From Serripes groenlandicus (Eukaryota > Mollusca > Bivalvia > Cardiida > Cardiidae), in the NCBI GenBank assembly GCA_031761405.1, contig JASEVX010000013.1, forward strand, positions 32,569,280 to 32,633,279: a DNA stretch of 64,000 nucleotides, written 5' to 3'. The translations under genes and the position numbers were made by a program. Of this stretch, positions 19,796 to 32,345 are shown piece by piece. Every line of letters starts with the position of its first letter. Positions within the stretch are counted from its first letter, which is position 1. Under the pieces are notes generated by a model. It was not told the origin of the DNA, did not search any database, and saw nothing but the letters and a program-made list of their open reading frames with translations.

Positions 19796-20939
19796 TGCTT
19801 GATACGGACATTAATTATTCATGTATCGTATTTGCACCAATGTGTTACTGTCAAGATGCATAATGTGATTAAAACATGAAGTCATACTAATTTGTATTTT
19901 ACCACAGAGGTCAAGGGTCAGGATCAGGTCAATTGAATGCACTGATATTTGATGTGATGTATTAAACAAACGACAACAAAAGACATTTTCTGAATGTATC
20001 TTTAATAAAAGTAGAGTGCAAAAAATAAACTGTTTATCAAATTTCATAACTCGAAAACAACACGTTTTAACCTTTTCTCTCGTATAGCTTGCGTGTCACG
20101 TGCAACACATCTGATGCAGTGGACGTTGGCACTATGTCGCTCTGATGGAAATGGTTAATGTGGTATGTGAAGTGATACATTTGAATCAGTCTCTATTTCT
20201 TCGCACAGAAAGAAATCTATTAGTCATTATTGTTTGCTTTTTAAAGAATAGTTTGACTGATATCAGTTTATTATAAGTGTCTTCGATGTGATAGACTGGC
20301 GTCAGTTCCTATTTTCATATCTCAGTGAAATCGTCTGATTATATGGCACGTGTTGAGCACATTGAAAACTGAAAACAGATTTGATTTTAAAATATAAATA
20401 AATGGACTGGTTCCGGTGTATATGGTTGGTGCTTCAGAAAACCCAAAAGTAGATCAATTGTCATAAGTGTATATTCAGATCACACAAAGCATCTGTGATT
20501 TCATATCTAGATCGGCACGGTTTGTTAATAAGCCCACAGAAGCATTCAAGAAACTTTTAACATACAGTGCTTATTTATAATACATAGTGTCGATGTGCAT
20601 CTTGGTCGTTTTGAACATTTATCCAACATAGTCTATATAAGGTTGGTTCTCGTAGAACACTAGTTCTATGAAGTGAAGTGCTGATCTATTTACACTAGTC
20701 TATATCATTGAGCTATGCTCTGAGAAAACCAATATTGGGGGACCAATGTAGATCAAGACCAGCCAGCGAGCATCCACACAGTCAGATCTGACTTTGCGCT
20801 GCTCGTCAACTTTGCTATTTTATCTTCTGCCATGGATACATGTAGCAGGTCGTTGTCCAGAAATGTAAGACTTTAGCTAAAGTTGGTCTTCCAAGAGCAT
20901 CGCTCGTGTGTACAGTTTGTGGTTAAAGTAGGCTACGTC

Positions 20940-21135
20940 ACGGCTGAGTGATTAATATTACGGAATTGGAACCGAAAGTCCCGGGTTTGATAGCCACACT
21001 CGGCGATAACGGTAGGGTGCTCTTGCAAAATGGCCTAGCCTACGGTGTTTAACACTTGATTCACGGAGGAATGTTGTGTCGCCTTGGTTAACTGAAATAC
21101 TGTTGTAATATCCACGATACAATCAATAGAAACAC
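20940..21135 (+). mobile_element. Degenerate SINE-like copy
   Basis: It carries a tRNA-like region with 'cccgggtttgatagcc' (B-box-like), then 'gaaatactgttgtaatatc' and 'gatacaatcaatagaaaca' at the 3' side, resembling decayed SINE body and tail. The rest of 19800-21430 shows no supported feature. Confidence 0.35.
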
Positions 21136-21429
21136 AACAGGTTAGTATTGGTGGCCCTCTAAGTCTTGACCTTGTAGAAAAATACAATGTTAAAAAACAA
21201 ATGGTTCTGGTGGCAGTGTAATCCAGTTAAAACTATACTATAGACAGTTTATTACATCCCAATTTTATCGCTCTTGCCGATGAGGCGTTCTTAATAGTTA
21301 AAGGGAACAACGCATGAACGTAGTCTACTATCGACGAAGGGTTTTGTAAAGGTTCAAGGTAACTATTAGTTAATCATTTCCCAAATATAACGACTCAACG
21401 ACAGACGACAATGGTATTATCATGTCAGA

Positions 21430-21745
21430 ATCAATATAAATGACAAACTTTTAAATAAAGTTGAAAGAAAAATGTTTCAAAGGAAAAAAAATATTTGTTA
21501 TTGAAGTAGAACATGATGATAAATGTTGGTATTTGATAATAAAAGTAAATACAATACTTCATTTCTTAAAAGCGCTTACAGTCTGAGAGTCAGAAACTGA
21601 CAGTACACGGGTGTCGTGGCTTTGAACATGTTCGGAAGAAATAACCGTATTAAACAATTTTACTCGCACCGATAATATAAGTGACTGACACTTAGTATCA
21701 ACCTATTTATTAATCAATATTGACATTTTGTTGACGCGCATGCTT
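21430..21745. repeat. Duplicated block, mate at 57690-57945
   Basis: Shared landmarks in order: 'atgttggtattt', 'ctgacagtaca', 'gttcggaagaaata', 'atataagtgactga', 'cttagtat/attagtat' and 'gacgc(g)catg'. It extends the cassette of TRIM-like copies 1 and 3 to several kilobases past the genes. Confidence 0.65.
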
Positions 21746-21879
21746 TTTCAAAAAATTATCCTGTCACCAGTGGGATAAACATGTCACATATCGGATGAAA
21801 ATACATACAGGTCATGACACCTTGAATAATATTATTATGATTATATATGATAATAATTCGACTGAGGTTCATATTCTCA

Positions 21880-22080
21880 GTAAAAATACACACTTTGAAA
21901 TGATTCTCTTGTAAAATTACTAATTTTAAAATGTTACATATTTTTTTTAAATAATCTCTATTAATATTACTTGTTTCCAATTTTTCTGTAGCAATATTAC
22001 ATGTTTTCAATTATTCTGTAGTGATATTATATACTTTCAAATATTTTTTAGTAATAACATCAATGCAAAACTACCCGGAC
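21880..22080. repeat. Diverged leader of the 50-bp satellite
   Basis: Irregular ~45-50-bp repeats around 'tctgtagcaatattac' and 'ctgtagtgatattatatac' precede the regular array. They share the AATATTAC core with it. Confidence 0.45.
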
Positions 22081-23680
22081 CAGACAATATTGTAAAGTAA
22101 TATTGTATCTTTAAACACCTGTTACGATCAGTTCATATTTTCAAGTAATATGACATCTTTGTAAAACGGTCATGATCAAGGTTAATATTGTAAAGTAATA
22201 TGACATCTTTGCAAACAGTTATGATCAGGGTAAATATAGTAAAGTAATATTACATCTTTGTAAATCGGGCATAAACAGCGTAAATATTGTAAAGTAATAT
22301 TACATCTTTGTAAATCGGGCATGAACAGCGTAAATATAGTAAAGTAATATTACATCTTTGTAAATCGGGCATGAACAGCGTAAATATTGTAAAGAAATAT
22401 TACATCTTTGTAAATCGGGCATGAACAGCGTAAATATTGTAAAGTAATATTACATCTTTGTAAATCGGGCATGAACAGCGTAAATATAGTAAAGTAATAT
22501 TACATCTTTGTAAATCGGGCATGAACAGCGTAAATATTGTAAAGTAATATTACATCTTTGTAAATCGGGCATGAACAGCGTAAATATTGTAAAGAAATAT
22601 TACATCTTTGTAAATCGGGCATGAACAGCGTAAATATTGTAAAGTAATATTACATCTTTGTAAATCGGGCATGAACAGCGTAAATATAGTAAAGTAATAT
22701 TACATCTTTGTAAATCGGGCATGAACAGCGTAAATATAGTAAAGTAATATTACATCTTTGTAAATCGGGCATGAACAGAGTAAATATTGTAAAGAAATAT
22801 TACATCTTTGTAAATCGGGCATGAACAGCGTAAATATTGTAAAGTAATATTACATCTTTGTAAATCGGGCATGAACAGCGTAAATGTTGTAAAGTAATAT
22901 TACATCTTTGTAAATCGGGCATGAACAGCGTAAATATTGTAAAGTAATATTACATCTTTGTAAATCGGGCATGAACAGCGTAAATATTGTAAAGTAATAT
23001 TACATCTTTGTAAATCGGGCATGAACAGCGTAAATATAGTAAAGTAATATTACATCTTTGTAAATCGGGCATGAACAGCGTAAATATTGTAAAGAAATAT
23101 TACATCTTTGTAAATCGGGCATGAACAGCGTAAATATTGTAAAGTAATATTACATCTTTGTAAAACGGTCATGATCAGGCTAAATATTGTAAAGTAATAT
23201 TACATCTTTGTAAAACGGTCATGATCAGGCTAAATATTGTAAAGTAATATTACATCTTTGTAAATCGGTCATGAACAGCGTAAATATTGAAAAGTAATAT
23301 TACATCTTTGTAAATCGGGCATGAACAGCGTAAATATTATAAAGTAATATTACATCTTTGTACAACGGTCATGATCAAGCTAAATATTGTAAAGTAATAT
23401 TACATCTTTGTAAAACGGTCATGATCAGGCTAAATATTGTAAAGTAATATTACATCTTTGTAAATCGGTCATGAACAGCGTAAATATTGAAAAGTAATAT
23501 TACATCTTTGTAAATCGGGCATGAACAGCGTAAATATTATAAAGGAATATTACATCTTTGTACAACGGTCAGGATCAGCGTAAATATTGTAAAGTAATAT
23601 TACATCTTTGTAAAACGGTCAGGATCAGGGTAAACAATGTAAAGTTATATTACATCTTTGTAAAACGGACATGATCAGGT
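22080..23680. repeat. 50-bp satellite with higher-order structure
   Basis: About 31 units of exactly 50 bp reading 'taaatattgtaaagtaatat', 'tacatctttgtaaatcgggc', 'atgaacagcg'. The palindrome GTAATATTAC is in most units. Variants (ATAGT for ATTGT, AAAGAAATAT for AAAGTAATAT) recur in blocks of three to four units, and a 200-bp block with AACGGTCATGATCAGGC is repeated at 23211 and 23411. The central units are almost identical, showing recent homogenisation. It has no coding capacity. Confidence 0.97.
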
Positions 23681-23689
23681 TTATATAGA

Positions 23690-25035
23690 CACATTTTGAA
23701 TACGTAAACAATCCTGTTTAAACAATTTGTTACGAGGGTGATCGAAAACTAATAAGAAGTTTTTTATAGTTAAGACACACACCAAACTTTAAGAAAATGA
23801 TATCTACTTTTATTAAAATTTAAATTGATTGACGTATTTTTTTTATATCCGTTGGGCGGGTTACGGTGGTAACGTCATTCTTACAATTGAAGAGAAAACG
23901 ATTCGTTCAAATTGTAAATATATTTCTTACTAACAGTCATACGTACATGTAGTCGTCTTTTGCATCATCATATCCAGTAGCCATACAACTGTTAACCACA
24001 ATGCGTAATATATTTATTTAACAAATGAACTTGTTTATGGTGTAACCATTGCATTATTCCTATCAACCTTAGAACTGACTCCCTTGCATGGTTGCATTAA
24101 TTTCTTACCGCGTGTTCGCCCCGAATCATAAAAAAGTGTATATTCACAACGCAAGTGCCCATTACTCGAAGAATTGTTTTGACTTTGTCTACATTTCGAT
24201 ATGATTTTACTATCAAGCACATTTTACAATAATGATGATAATCACGGAATAAAAACATTAAAGGTTTGTTATTGAAACAACATAACATCATAACATCAAA
24301 ATAATGTCCTGCAAATTTTCGTCATATTCTTTCGGTGTTTATTTAAGATGTGCACATATTAAAATGGTACTACTTTGTAACAATACGGTGTGTTCCACTT
24401 ATGCCGCTAATTCTATTCAATAACAATGGTTCTTAACTTCACCTTTGAAAATATAAAATTCAAAATAGAATAACGTTCAAAGTATTAAGTCTTCATAAGT
24501 AGAGCATAAGCAACTGTTCATGTCGGATGCATTTCATCCATATGTATCAACTGATAACAAAGTTATAAAGAAATTCCTATTACTTTTGGATCAACCCTCG
24601 TATAACGTTCATCGAATGCATCCGTCGTGACTGTGACTGTAAACCGTTTGGATCATTTAAAATTACGGAATTGGACCTTTCACGGTAATATTGCTTACCT
24701 GGTTTGTTTTTACTAATTTTCTAAGAAATTGACTGCTCTTATTCTTACTTAATTTGAGCCTATATTCAAATTGACATTTGTGAATAGCATATATTTATCT
24801 GTTCATTATGTTTCATTTAATTATTCATGAACCAGAAGAAACTTTTACTAAATTTATATGTAAATTATCGAAAAGTGTAGATCTTGGCCAGGCGTCATCC
24901 TCAAATGGAATTTTCTAAAGCCTTCCAATGCTGAATATTTAAAATATATGATATATTTTTATATATTGTAAACAGCCAAACATTAATTAGCTCAACATTA
25001 TTCTTGTCAATCAGCAGATTGTTAATGGAATTATT
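23690..25035. other. AT-rich interval, nothing recognised
   Basis: Scanning both strands gave only short frames with no domain signature and no clear tandem array. Confidence 0.5.
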
Positions 25036-25039
25036 GGGT

Positions 25040-25230
25040 TTATTCATAGTAGTCATCTCCCCTGTTGAGACATAATGACTTTGTATGCGACGGATAGATT
25101 GATTGGCTGACGCCTATGTCAATCTAAAACGACATGTAAGCGGCATTGCATTCAACTTTACGAGCTATTGAAGCGAAGTTTCAGTTTAGTTTTAATGAGA
25201 TAGTTTGAAGTAGTGATATTTGCTAGTAAA
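25040..25230. repeat. Diverged direct repeat, mate at 26066-26260
   Basis: Shared landmarks are 'atctcccctgttgagac / atctcccatgttgaaac', 'tgtcaatctaaaacgacatg / ggtcaatccgagacgacatg', 'gcgaagttt' and 'gttttaatgagat / gttaaaatgagat'. Function is unknown. The minus-strand frame 25158-25490 and plus-strand frame 25984-26316 fall on or beside these copies and show no family signature. Confidence 0.55.
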
Positions 25231-25504
25231 TAATAATGGAGTACAGCGAACAAAAAGTAGACCAAAGATAAACTGCACGGTCTATAAATGGACAGTGTTT
25301 GAAGCCAAGAAATGAAATTAATGAACTCATCGGCGCTACATGAAAACCAACCATAGACCATTTGCGTGAAGAGTATATCGAGACCAACATGCGCCTCCGC
25401 CAAGTCTAATCCGATTCTGCAGTATTCGCTAATTCTCCAATGAAGAATCCATTCATCCTCTGACATGAAGTGTTCATTTAAATCCCACATTATTTATGTT
25501 GACG

Positions 25505-25735
25505 TGTGTGTTTGCTTTATTTGGGGTTTTACGCCATGTTCAACATTATTCCTTTAATGTCACGGCACCAGTTATCTTATTCATGATCCCTGGGCAAATA
25601 AACAAGTACTAGGCTATGAAGTATACCCTGCACATGGGCACTTCACAATGGCTGGCGCTACAGGGAATCGAACCCGGGACGCCTAGTTTCAAATCCCTGA
25701 CGCTAACAACTCGGCCAAGGTGAATTCTTATATGC
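25505..25735 (-). mobile_element. tRNA-derived SINE, second type, minus strand
   Basis: Read on the minus strand it starts with 'accttggccgagttgttagc' (A-box region), has 'cccgggttcgattccctg' (B box), a middle with 'cctagtacttgtttatttgc' and ends with the shared 3' module containing 'gttgaacatggcgtaaaac'. A relative lies at 41805-42000. It differs from the 19535 type in head and middle but not in the 3' module. Confidence 0.75.
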
Positions 25736-26065
25736 ATGTGCAACTTGGTCGTTTTCTACACGGCCCACACAAATACTAAGGTTGGTTTTCAGTACGCGGT
25801 GAACAATTTATAAAACGTAGTTTCTTTGATACATTACCTCATATGTCATTTTTAGCCGTTTTTAAATTCGACCACTAAATATAGCATATCAATTTAAAAC
25901 ACATTTGTTCTTGCATAATTCTCATTGAAATCAGATCAAAATATTTCGCTATACATGTACTGCATCTGACGACACCACATAAAATGTCGTCTCAAATGGA
26001 TCCTATATATTTAGATAGTCTTCACAATCGGAACACACGACAATCCTCGCTTCTCTATTTCGTTT

Positions 26066-26260
26066 ATATATATGGGTTATCTCCCATGTTGAAACCGTTT
26101 AATGCGTTTATTTTCGACAATTTGATCGACTTACGCAAAGGTCAATCCGAGACGACATGTAATCAGCAGTCATTAGATCTAAACGAGCCTTTTCTTGTAT
26201 GGCGAAGTTTAGGTCAAGTTAAAATGAGATTGTTGTTACATATTCAAGTCTCCAAAATAC
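26066..26260. repeat. Diverged direct repeat, mate at 25040-25230
   Basis: See the landmarks of the mate. The two copies lie in the same orientation about 1.03 kb apart with a SINE between them. Confidence 0.55.
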
Positions 26261-26929
26261 TTTCTTCGCGGGGACTTGGACGTATTCATTTCATCTTAGC
26301 AAACAAAGGCATGTGATAGCCGAATTAACTAATCAATTTACAGTTTTTGACTAACACTTGCTCTGCAATAGATGTGTGAAGACTAATTACGTCACGTGTG
26401 TGCATTCAGATTGCATTCGTTTAAGTGTGTGTGTGTAACACTAACATTTTGGGTATCAAATACACCAACAAGATGCAGCTGTTTGGTAATGCACGATGGG
26501 TTCCCATTCGGCCGATACTAATGTGCACTATCGGTACCCCTTTTACACAAAATGGCTTTGGAAACTATTAAAAGCAGAACGAATTAAGAACAAGTCCTAG
26601 CATAGGTACCAAAAATGTTTCAATGAAGTGTCTAGAGTAACTTTAAAAACGGTAACTCGTCCTTTCGTGCAACAACACGTGTTCAAAATTACGAGCGTGT
26701 GTTAGAGATATATTGTGTGCACGAGTGTAAAGATAAAACGAAAACTCGTCTTCTAAACAGCTAAAACTATGACAAAAACAATAACATAGATTTTGTTTGC
26801 AAAAACAAAATCGTGTGTATGTTGTTGGTTATTCAGTTTCAAGAATCTAGCGTTGTTCCATCTAGACCTTCTATTATATTTTAAAATAGAATTAAATAAT
26901 TATGTTCGACTTGTTTGATTGTAATAAGG

Positions 26930-27790
26930 GCAAAATGCGTCGCTTTCAATAACATGTCTGGTATATAGCGGCGTTCCCTAATAAAGTACAAGTACTAATG
27001 GTATATTAATTCTGATACCAATCTGCAAATTATTTTGAAGATGCTCTTCTTGTATGGTTGTTTTAACGTCATAAAGCGATGTTTTCCAAGACTTTTCAGT
27101 TATAACTTTTCATGGCATTTCCTAATAAAGAACCAAGACAAATGATATATTATATATGATAGCAACCTGAAAACAAATTTGAATATATTCTTCTTTTTTG
27201 GTTGTTTCAACGGCACCGCTTTTAAGAATTTTTCGGTTATATCGCGGCATTTCCTAATACAGTACAAGAACTAATGGTATATTATTCTGATACAAATCTT
27301 AAAATAAATTTGAACATGTTCTTCTTGTGTGGTTGTTTCAAAGGCATAACTCGTAGCTTTAAACACCTTTTCAGTTATATTTCAACGTTTCTTGATAAAT
27401 AACCAAATTAATTTATTGATTTGTTGTTTAAACGACATAATGCTTCGCTTTCAATTCGCTTTCATATAAATCTCGGCGTTTCCTAATTAAGTACCAGTAC
27501 TAAAAGTATGTTTATTCTGATACAAATCTGAAAATGAATTTGAACATTTTCGGATTGTTTGGTTTTAGTAACGGGATTAAGCGTCGCTGTCGTCACTTTT
27601 CATTTATATAGAGGCGTTTCCTAATATATAAGATTAATGGTATATTAAATCTGATACCAATCTGAAAATAATTTGACTATGTTCTACTGGTTTGGTTGTT
27701 TCAAAGTCTAAGGGCTAATGGTATATATAATCTGATAACAATCTGAAAATAAATTTGAATTTATTCTATGTGTTTGTTTGTTATATCACG
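26930..27790. repeat. Diverged ~115-143-bp tandem repeat
   Basis: Phrases 'cctaataaagtaccaagt', 'actaatggtatatta', 'ctgataccaatctgaaaata', 'tgttcttcttgt-tggttg' recur with starts at about 26978, 27121, 27251, 27481 and 27610. Six to seven units with many indels show an old array. No coding capacity. Confidence 0.8.
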
Positions 27791-28082
27791 ATGTTTCCGT
27801 ATAAGTAGCAGTCCTACAAAAAAACATCCTTGTTCATCAGTCGTAACGCTAAGCAGATTCAGATAAAGATTAGCGGCAAACAGGGAATGCATCCCAGTTT
27901 AGATTTGACACTAACATGCATTGCTTCCGTAAAGAGCGCATACACGCCGAGAGCTGTACACAAAACACCGCAACTGCAACCTTAATGTAAAAGTCGGTAT
28001 GAAATAATTGTTTAGCTTACAAGAATACAAGCAGTGTCAATAGATAGATAATATCTAGTTATATGTATTACACAAGCGTCCG

Positions 28083-28338
28083 TTCCACGAAAAAACAATT
28101 GTGTTGACTCCGAGTAAAGCATCGACCCGGGTCTGCCTAAGCATGTCGTTCATTCTTACCCGGACAGACACTTTTCGCCTCCTGTGGATTTTCTGTTTCA
28201 GGAATCATTAGTCTATCTCTATCCCCCTGAGACGGAATGTTTCGGCCCGCATTATCATGCACGGACTGCGAAGGCTGATCTGGGTCGATACATTACACAC
28301 AGTTCATAATGTTGTTTTTCTAGTGGAACGGCTCATAT
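28083..28338. mobile_element. MITE with inverted ends, diverged copy
   Basis: The left end 'cgttccacgaaaaaacaat' is mirrored at the right by 'tttctagtggaacggctcat'. Inside are 'cgacccgggtctgcctaag' and, near the right, 'gctgatctgggtcgataca', an inner inverted pair. It is the same family as 35049-35301. The frame 28257-28496 starts inside it and is not a gene. Confidence 0.65.
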
Positions 28339-28559
28339 ATATTCACGAACGTCATATATTCATCTACTTTTCCCAAACATTTGACTGCTGGAACCGAATT
28401 AAATCTACTTTCACCAGTATAGATCATGTTAACCTTGACATTCTTAAAATTGGCGATGGACTCTTCCAAACACAAAGCTGGTTAAGTCCATTTTAAAAAT
28501 ACAGCATTTAACGAATAAAATCAAAAGGTCATTAAACACCAATGTTCGTCTGACACGCA

Positions 28560-28765
28560 TTTGTTTCACGGTACGGCAGCTCAGTTGGTAATGATGCCGC
28601 CACTGCAAGCATCCTGAGAAAATTACATAATGAACAATACAATTTTCATTACGAATGACTTGCTGGTGTAAGCATAAATTGACCAGTAGTACTTGTAACT
28701 TACCAATAATATGCCGTGATATAACGGAAACTTTGTTAACAGCGGCGTAAAACACAACAAAACGT
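28560..28765 (+). mobile_element. SINE copy
   Basis: Head 'ggcagctcagttggtaatg' (A-box-like), body 'cttgctggtgtaagcataaa', 'gaccagtagtacttgtaact', and the 3' module 'atgccgtgatataacgg' to 'gttaacagcggcgtaaaac'. The B box is decayed. Confidence 0.65.
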
Positions 28766-28849
28766 ATGAAACTGATACGTAAAAAATATGTTTCCAAATA
28801 AACAAGAAAATCGACATTCGGTACTTTGCGCTAGCTTACTGTCAAATCA

Positions 28850-29275
28850 GAATGTGCTTACACATACTTTTGAGGGTTTGCGACATTTTACATTCAACTC
28901 AAACTGTGCTTAAACATACATTTTGGAACTTGCGACAGCTACCGTTCAAATCAGACTGTGCTTAAACATACCTTTTGGACTTTGCGATAGCTACCATTCA
29001 AATCAGGTTGTGATATCACGTCACATGGAAACAGACATGACTCAAGTCTGTCTGTGATATCCCGTCAAATGTTTGGACTTTGCTACAGTTAACACTCAAA
29101 TTAGTCTCTCACATGAAAAGAAGAGCTGTTAGGCATTGATACGGGTAACATTCAAATTAAACAGTGCTACCACGTAAACAAAAACCATCTCACTTCGGGT
29201 CTTTATGAGAGCTAACATTAAAATCAGACTGTATTACCACGTCTTAAGAAAATATACCTTTTGCAACAATTAATA
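28850..29275. repeat. Diverged 64-bp-type repeat, related to 48955-49665
   Basis: Units contain 'attcaaatcagactgtgct', a variable part with 'cacgt', and 'ggactttgcgacagctaac'. Seven or so irregular units are seen. It marks the left end of the first copy of the three-fold duplicated block. Confidence 0.75.
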
Positions 29276-29279
29276 TCTA

Positions 29280-31330
29280 AATCAAAAGCCACCTTAAGAC
29301 TGTCTGAACTTGATAGTTTCTGTTTGCTAGCTATTCTAACCTGCGTACTGGAATCCACAGAAAGCAATTCCGACCAAGGTATGCCATATACATGTGATGT
29401 GACTTACCGTTGTAGCAACCAATAGGCAAACACAACTGATATACTACTACGTCTACACTTCGATTTATCAAATAGATGGACACTGAATACTTTCGACAGA
29501 CACTACACGTACAAAGACTGACAATGTGTAAGACAGATATGCATCACTAAATAAGTAGATGGCAGTGTCAAATGTAAGGCACAGTTTCTTTTGTAGTCTG
29601 TTTCCGAGACGGCTGGTTCGAGTCTCCTAAATAACCATTATCGGTAAGTACAAAGGTGGGGGAGGTTTCCTTGATCAAGGACGGCGCAAATAGGAATGCG
29701 GGACCAATGATAAAGACGAGTTTGTTCACATTGCGCATGCGGACCAACCAGACGTCCGGTTAATATACAACTATATGAGAGTTACAACAGTCCAAATCAT
29801 TTGCGAGTAAATATTGGGAAATAAAAACAATATGAGACAACAGACGTTTAAAAACGCCCATGTGATGACGTGATAAAAAGCGTATATCTATAGAGTGTAT
29901 ACCAGATATATCATATGATGAAGCACTATTTCCGCCATAAGGACAGTAGTTAGACAGCAACTTTCAATAGATTCAAATTTCCGTAAATAGACACGTTTCC
30001 TAGTCGAGTACGCGTTTGTAAGCACTAGCCTAGCACGTGAAATGTCGTCGTTTTTTAATTTATATACTGTTGAAAACGTTCTATTGCCATTACATCTCTG
30101 TCTTATAAGACATGGTTTGCCTTTACTGGACCAGATATCAATTAATGATGTGATAAAGAGAGGTAAGTGTTCAATAAAGTTATCACGGTTGTTTACGTTT
30201 GGTTTCTCTCCTTCTACATGTCAATAACAATGTAACAGGGAACCATTTATAAACGTTCCAGATTTGATATGTTGAACTGTTATCATAATAATCAATGTAG
30301 CTTATGAATCATCCCTTACCCCGATACTACCCCACTAATCGCAACTTGAAGTAACTTTTGTAAATGAGTTTATGCTCCACTTTAATTAACATTTCCGAAT
30401 AATGTAGACCAAGATCAAACTGCACCTTTGTGTGGTCTAATCTTGTGCTACATTACTTGCCTCTTATTCATGAAATCTGTATCAATTACATAGAACAGAT
30501 ACACACACACACCCGCAGACACAGTTCATTATCAATCAGTGTATTTGAATGACCGTACACGATAACCAACATTCGCAGATTTACAGCTTTATAACGAACT
30601 TAACTTTTTCTGTCTGCATGGTGTTTAACGCCGCTTTCAACAAGTGTTCAGTTATATCACGGTGTTTTCTGGATGTTACCAGTACAACTGGTTCATGTAT
30701 ACTGACAATAACGAGTCAGGTAGTAACGCTGAACCCACAACCCGGAGCGCCAAGGGGGGACAACTAAAATTACACTATTGTATAGACAGCTTTGGGTCAC
30801 AATCGTTCTTCAGGAACGTCAATGATGATTGACCGACGATATGGTAAACAGGGGCGATAATGATTAGACTGTGTGAAGATGCAAGTTGATCTGGATCATC
30901 GCTGACCGCATTGTCTTTTATATCGGTTATCGTGTAAGGCGACTTATAACATAATTTTTGACAAACTTATTCAAAGAAGGCGGCCCTAAATACAGCACAA
31001 AAAGTAAACGTTCAAAAACATCGTCTGATCAAGACCTACACTGGATGTCAATCATTCAACGCCGTAATCCGATCATACTCTTAAGCATTATGACCAATCT
31101 TGATCTGCATATATTTACATTTGATAATTTGTCTTTGTAATATCGTACTAATGGCTGCCCTCCTTTAGGTCACAGCTTTACGGCTGATTGGCTGATATCA
31201 GGATATATGGACCAGTACAATCTCGTAACTTACCAAGAAAATGCCGTGATATAACTGAAAAACTGTTGAAAGTGGAGTCAATCATTAAACAATCCATTTT
31301 AAAAATGATATGTAATATGTTATAAAAATA
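29280..31330. repeat. Segmental duplication block, copy A
   Basis: Colinear with parts of 33000-36150 (copy B) and 49690-53900 (copy C). Landmarks in order: 'gatatactactacgtctaca', 'agacggctggttcgagtct', 'ccattatcggtaagtac', 'tcatatgatgaagcactat', 'gaaccatttataaacgttcc', 'taatgtagaccaagatcaa', 'acgataaccaacattcgcag' and 'cgttcttcaggaacgtcaat'. No open frame is conserved across the three copies, so the block is non-coding. A SINE body and 3' module close it at about 31150-31290. Confidence 0.75.
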
Positions 31331-31371
31331 AATGTTCAACCATCTTATATGTTGTGAAGATAATATAATAC

Positions 31372-32345
31372 GTTTTACTGGTGTCATGATAAGCTTACCA
31401 GTACTGATGATGCTTAGCATTACTGGAATATCATTCAAGCAGATGCACTGGTGTCAGAATAAGCCTATTGGTATTACAACTGATTTCAGGATAAGATTAT
31501 CAGTACTGCTGGTGCTAAGCATTACCGATGAACTTGTGTTATGTGAACTTACCTGTAGTGATAGTGCTAAGCATTACAGATGAACTGATGTTATGTGAAC
31601 TGACCAGTAGTGATGGTGTTAGGCATTAAGGGGAATGTATTACGGGCACTGATGTATTGTTGTCATGCTACACTCACCAGTAGTGCTGGTGCTAAGCATT
31701 ACCGTGACAGCATTACGGATGCTACAATTAACAGTAGTGGGTGTGCTTATCATAAATGGGACATCATTACTGGGACAGATGTCCTGGTGTCATGATACGT
31801 TTACAGGTAGTGCTGGTGCTTAACATTACGAAGACAACATTTGGACAAATGAACTAGTGTTATGTTGGTACCAATCGTTAAGGAGACAGCATTACATGGA
31901 CAAATGAACTGGTGTTATGATAAACTTACTAGTAATGATGGTACCAATCATTAATGAGACAGCATTACATGGACAGATGAATTGGTGTTATGATAAACTT
32001 ACTAGTAGTGCTTGTGCTCAGCATTACGAAGACTTCATTCGTGCAGATGATCTATTGTTATGATAAACTTACTAGTGATGATGGTACTAATCATTAATGA
32101 GACATGTACAGATAAACTGGTGTTATGATACACTTACCAGCAGTGCTGGTACCAAGCATTACGTAGACAGCATTCGGACAGATGAATTAGTGTTATGATA
32201 AACTTACCAGTAGTACTGGTACTCCGGATTAAGGAGACAACATTACATGGACAGATGAACTGGTGTTATGGTATACTTACCAGTGGTGCTGGTGCTCAAG
32301 TTTAAGGGGACAACATTACGGCTGATGTCAGATAAACCTAGCGGT
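31372..32345. repeat. 70-bp satellite, third array
   Basis: About 13 units with 'actggtgtcatgataagc', 'ttaccagtagtgctggtgc' and 'agcattacgg'. Same family as 2300-4435 and 43385-44035, but a local subfamily with 'gatgaactggtgttatg'. Open frames 31332-31583 and 31610-31795 are artefacts of it. Confidence 0.9.

Noticed and set aside
20700..20830. Possible further copy of the TA-flanked MITE ('gctatgctctgagaaaacca')
   Set aside because: Only one end-like phrase is visible and no inverted partner was found nearby.
22080..23680. CRISPR-like array
   Set aside because: The unit repeats end to end with no unique spacers; it is a satellite, and the window is eukaryotic.
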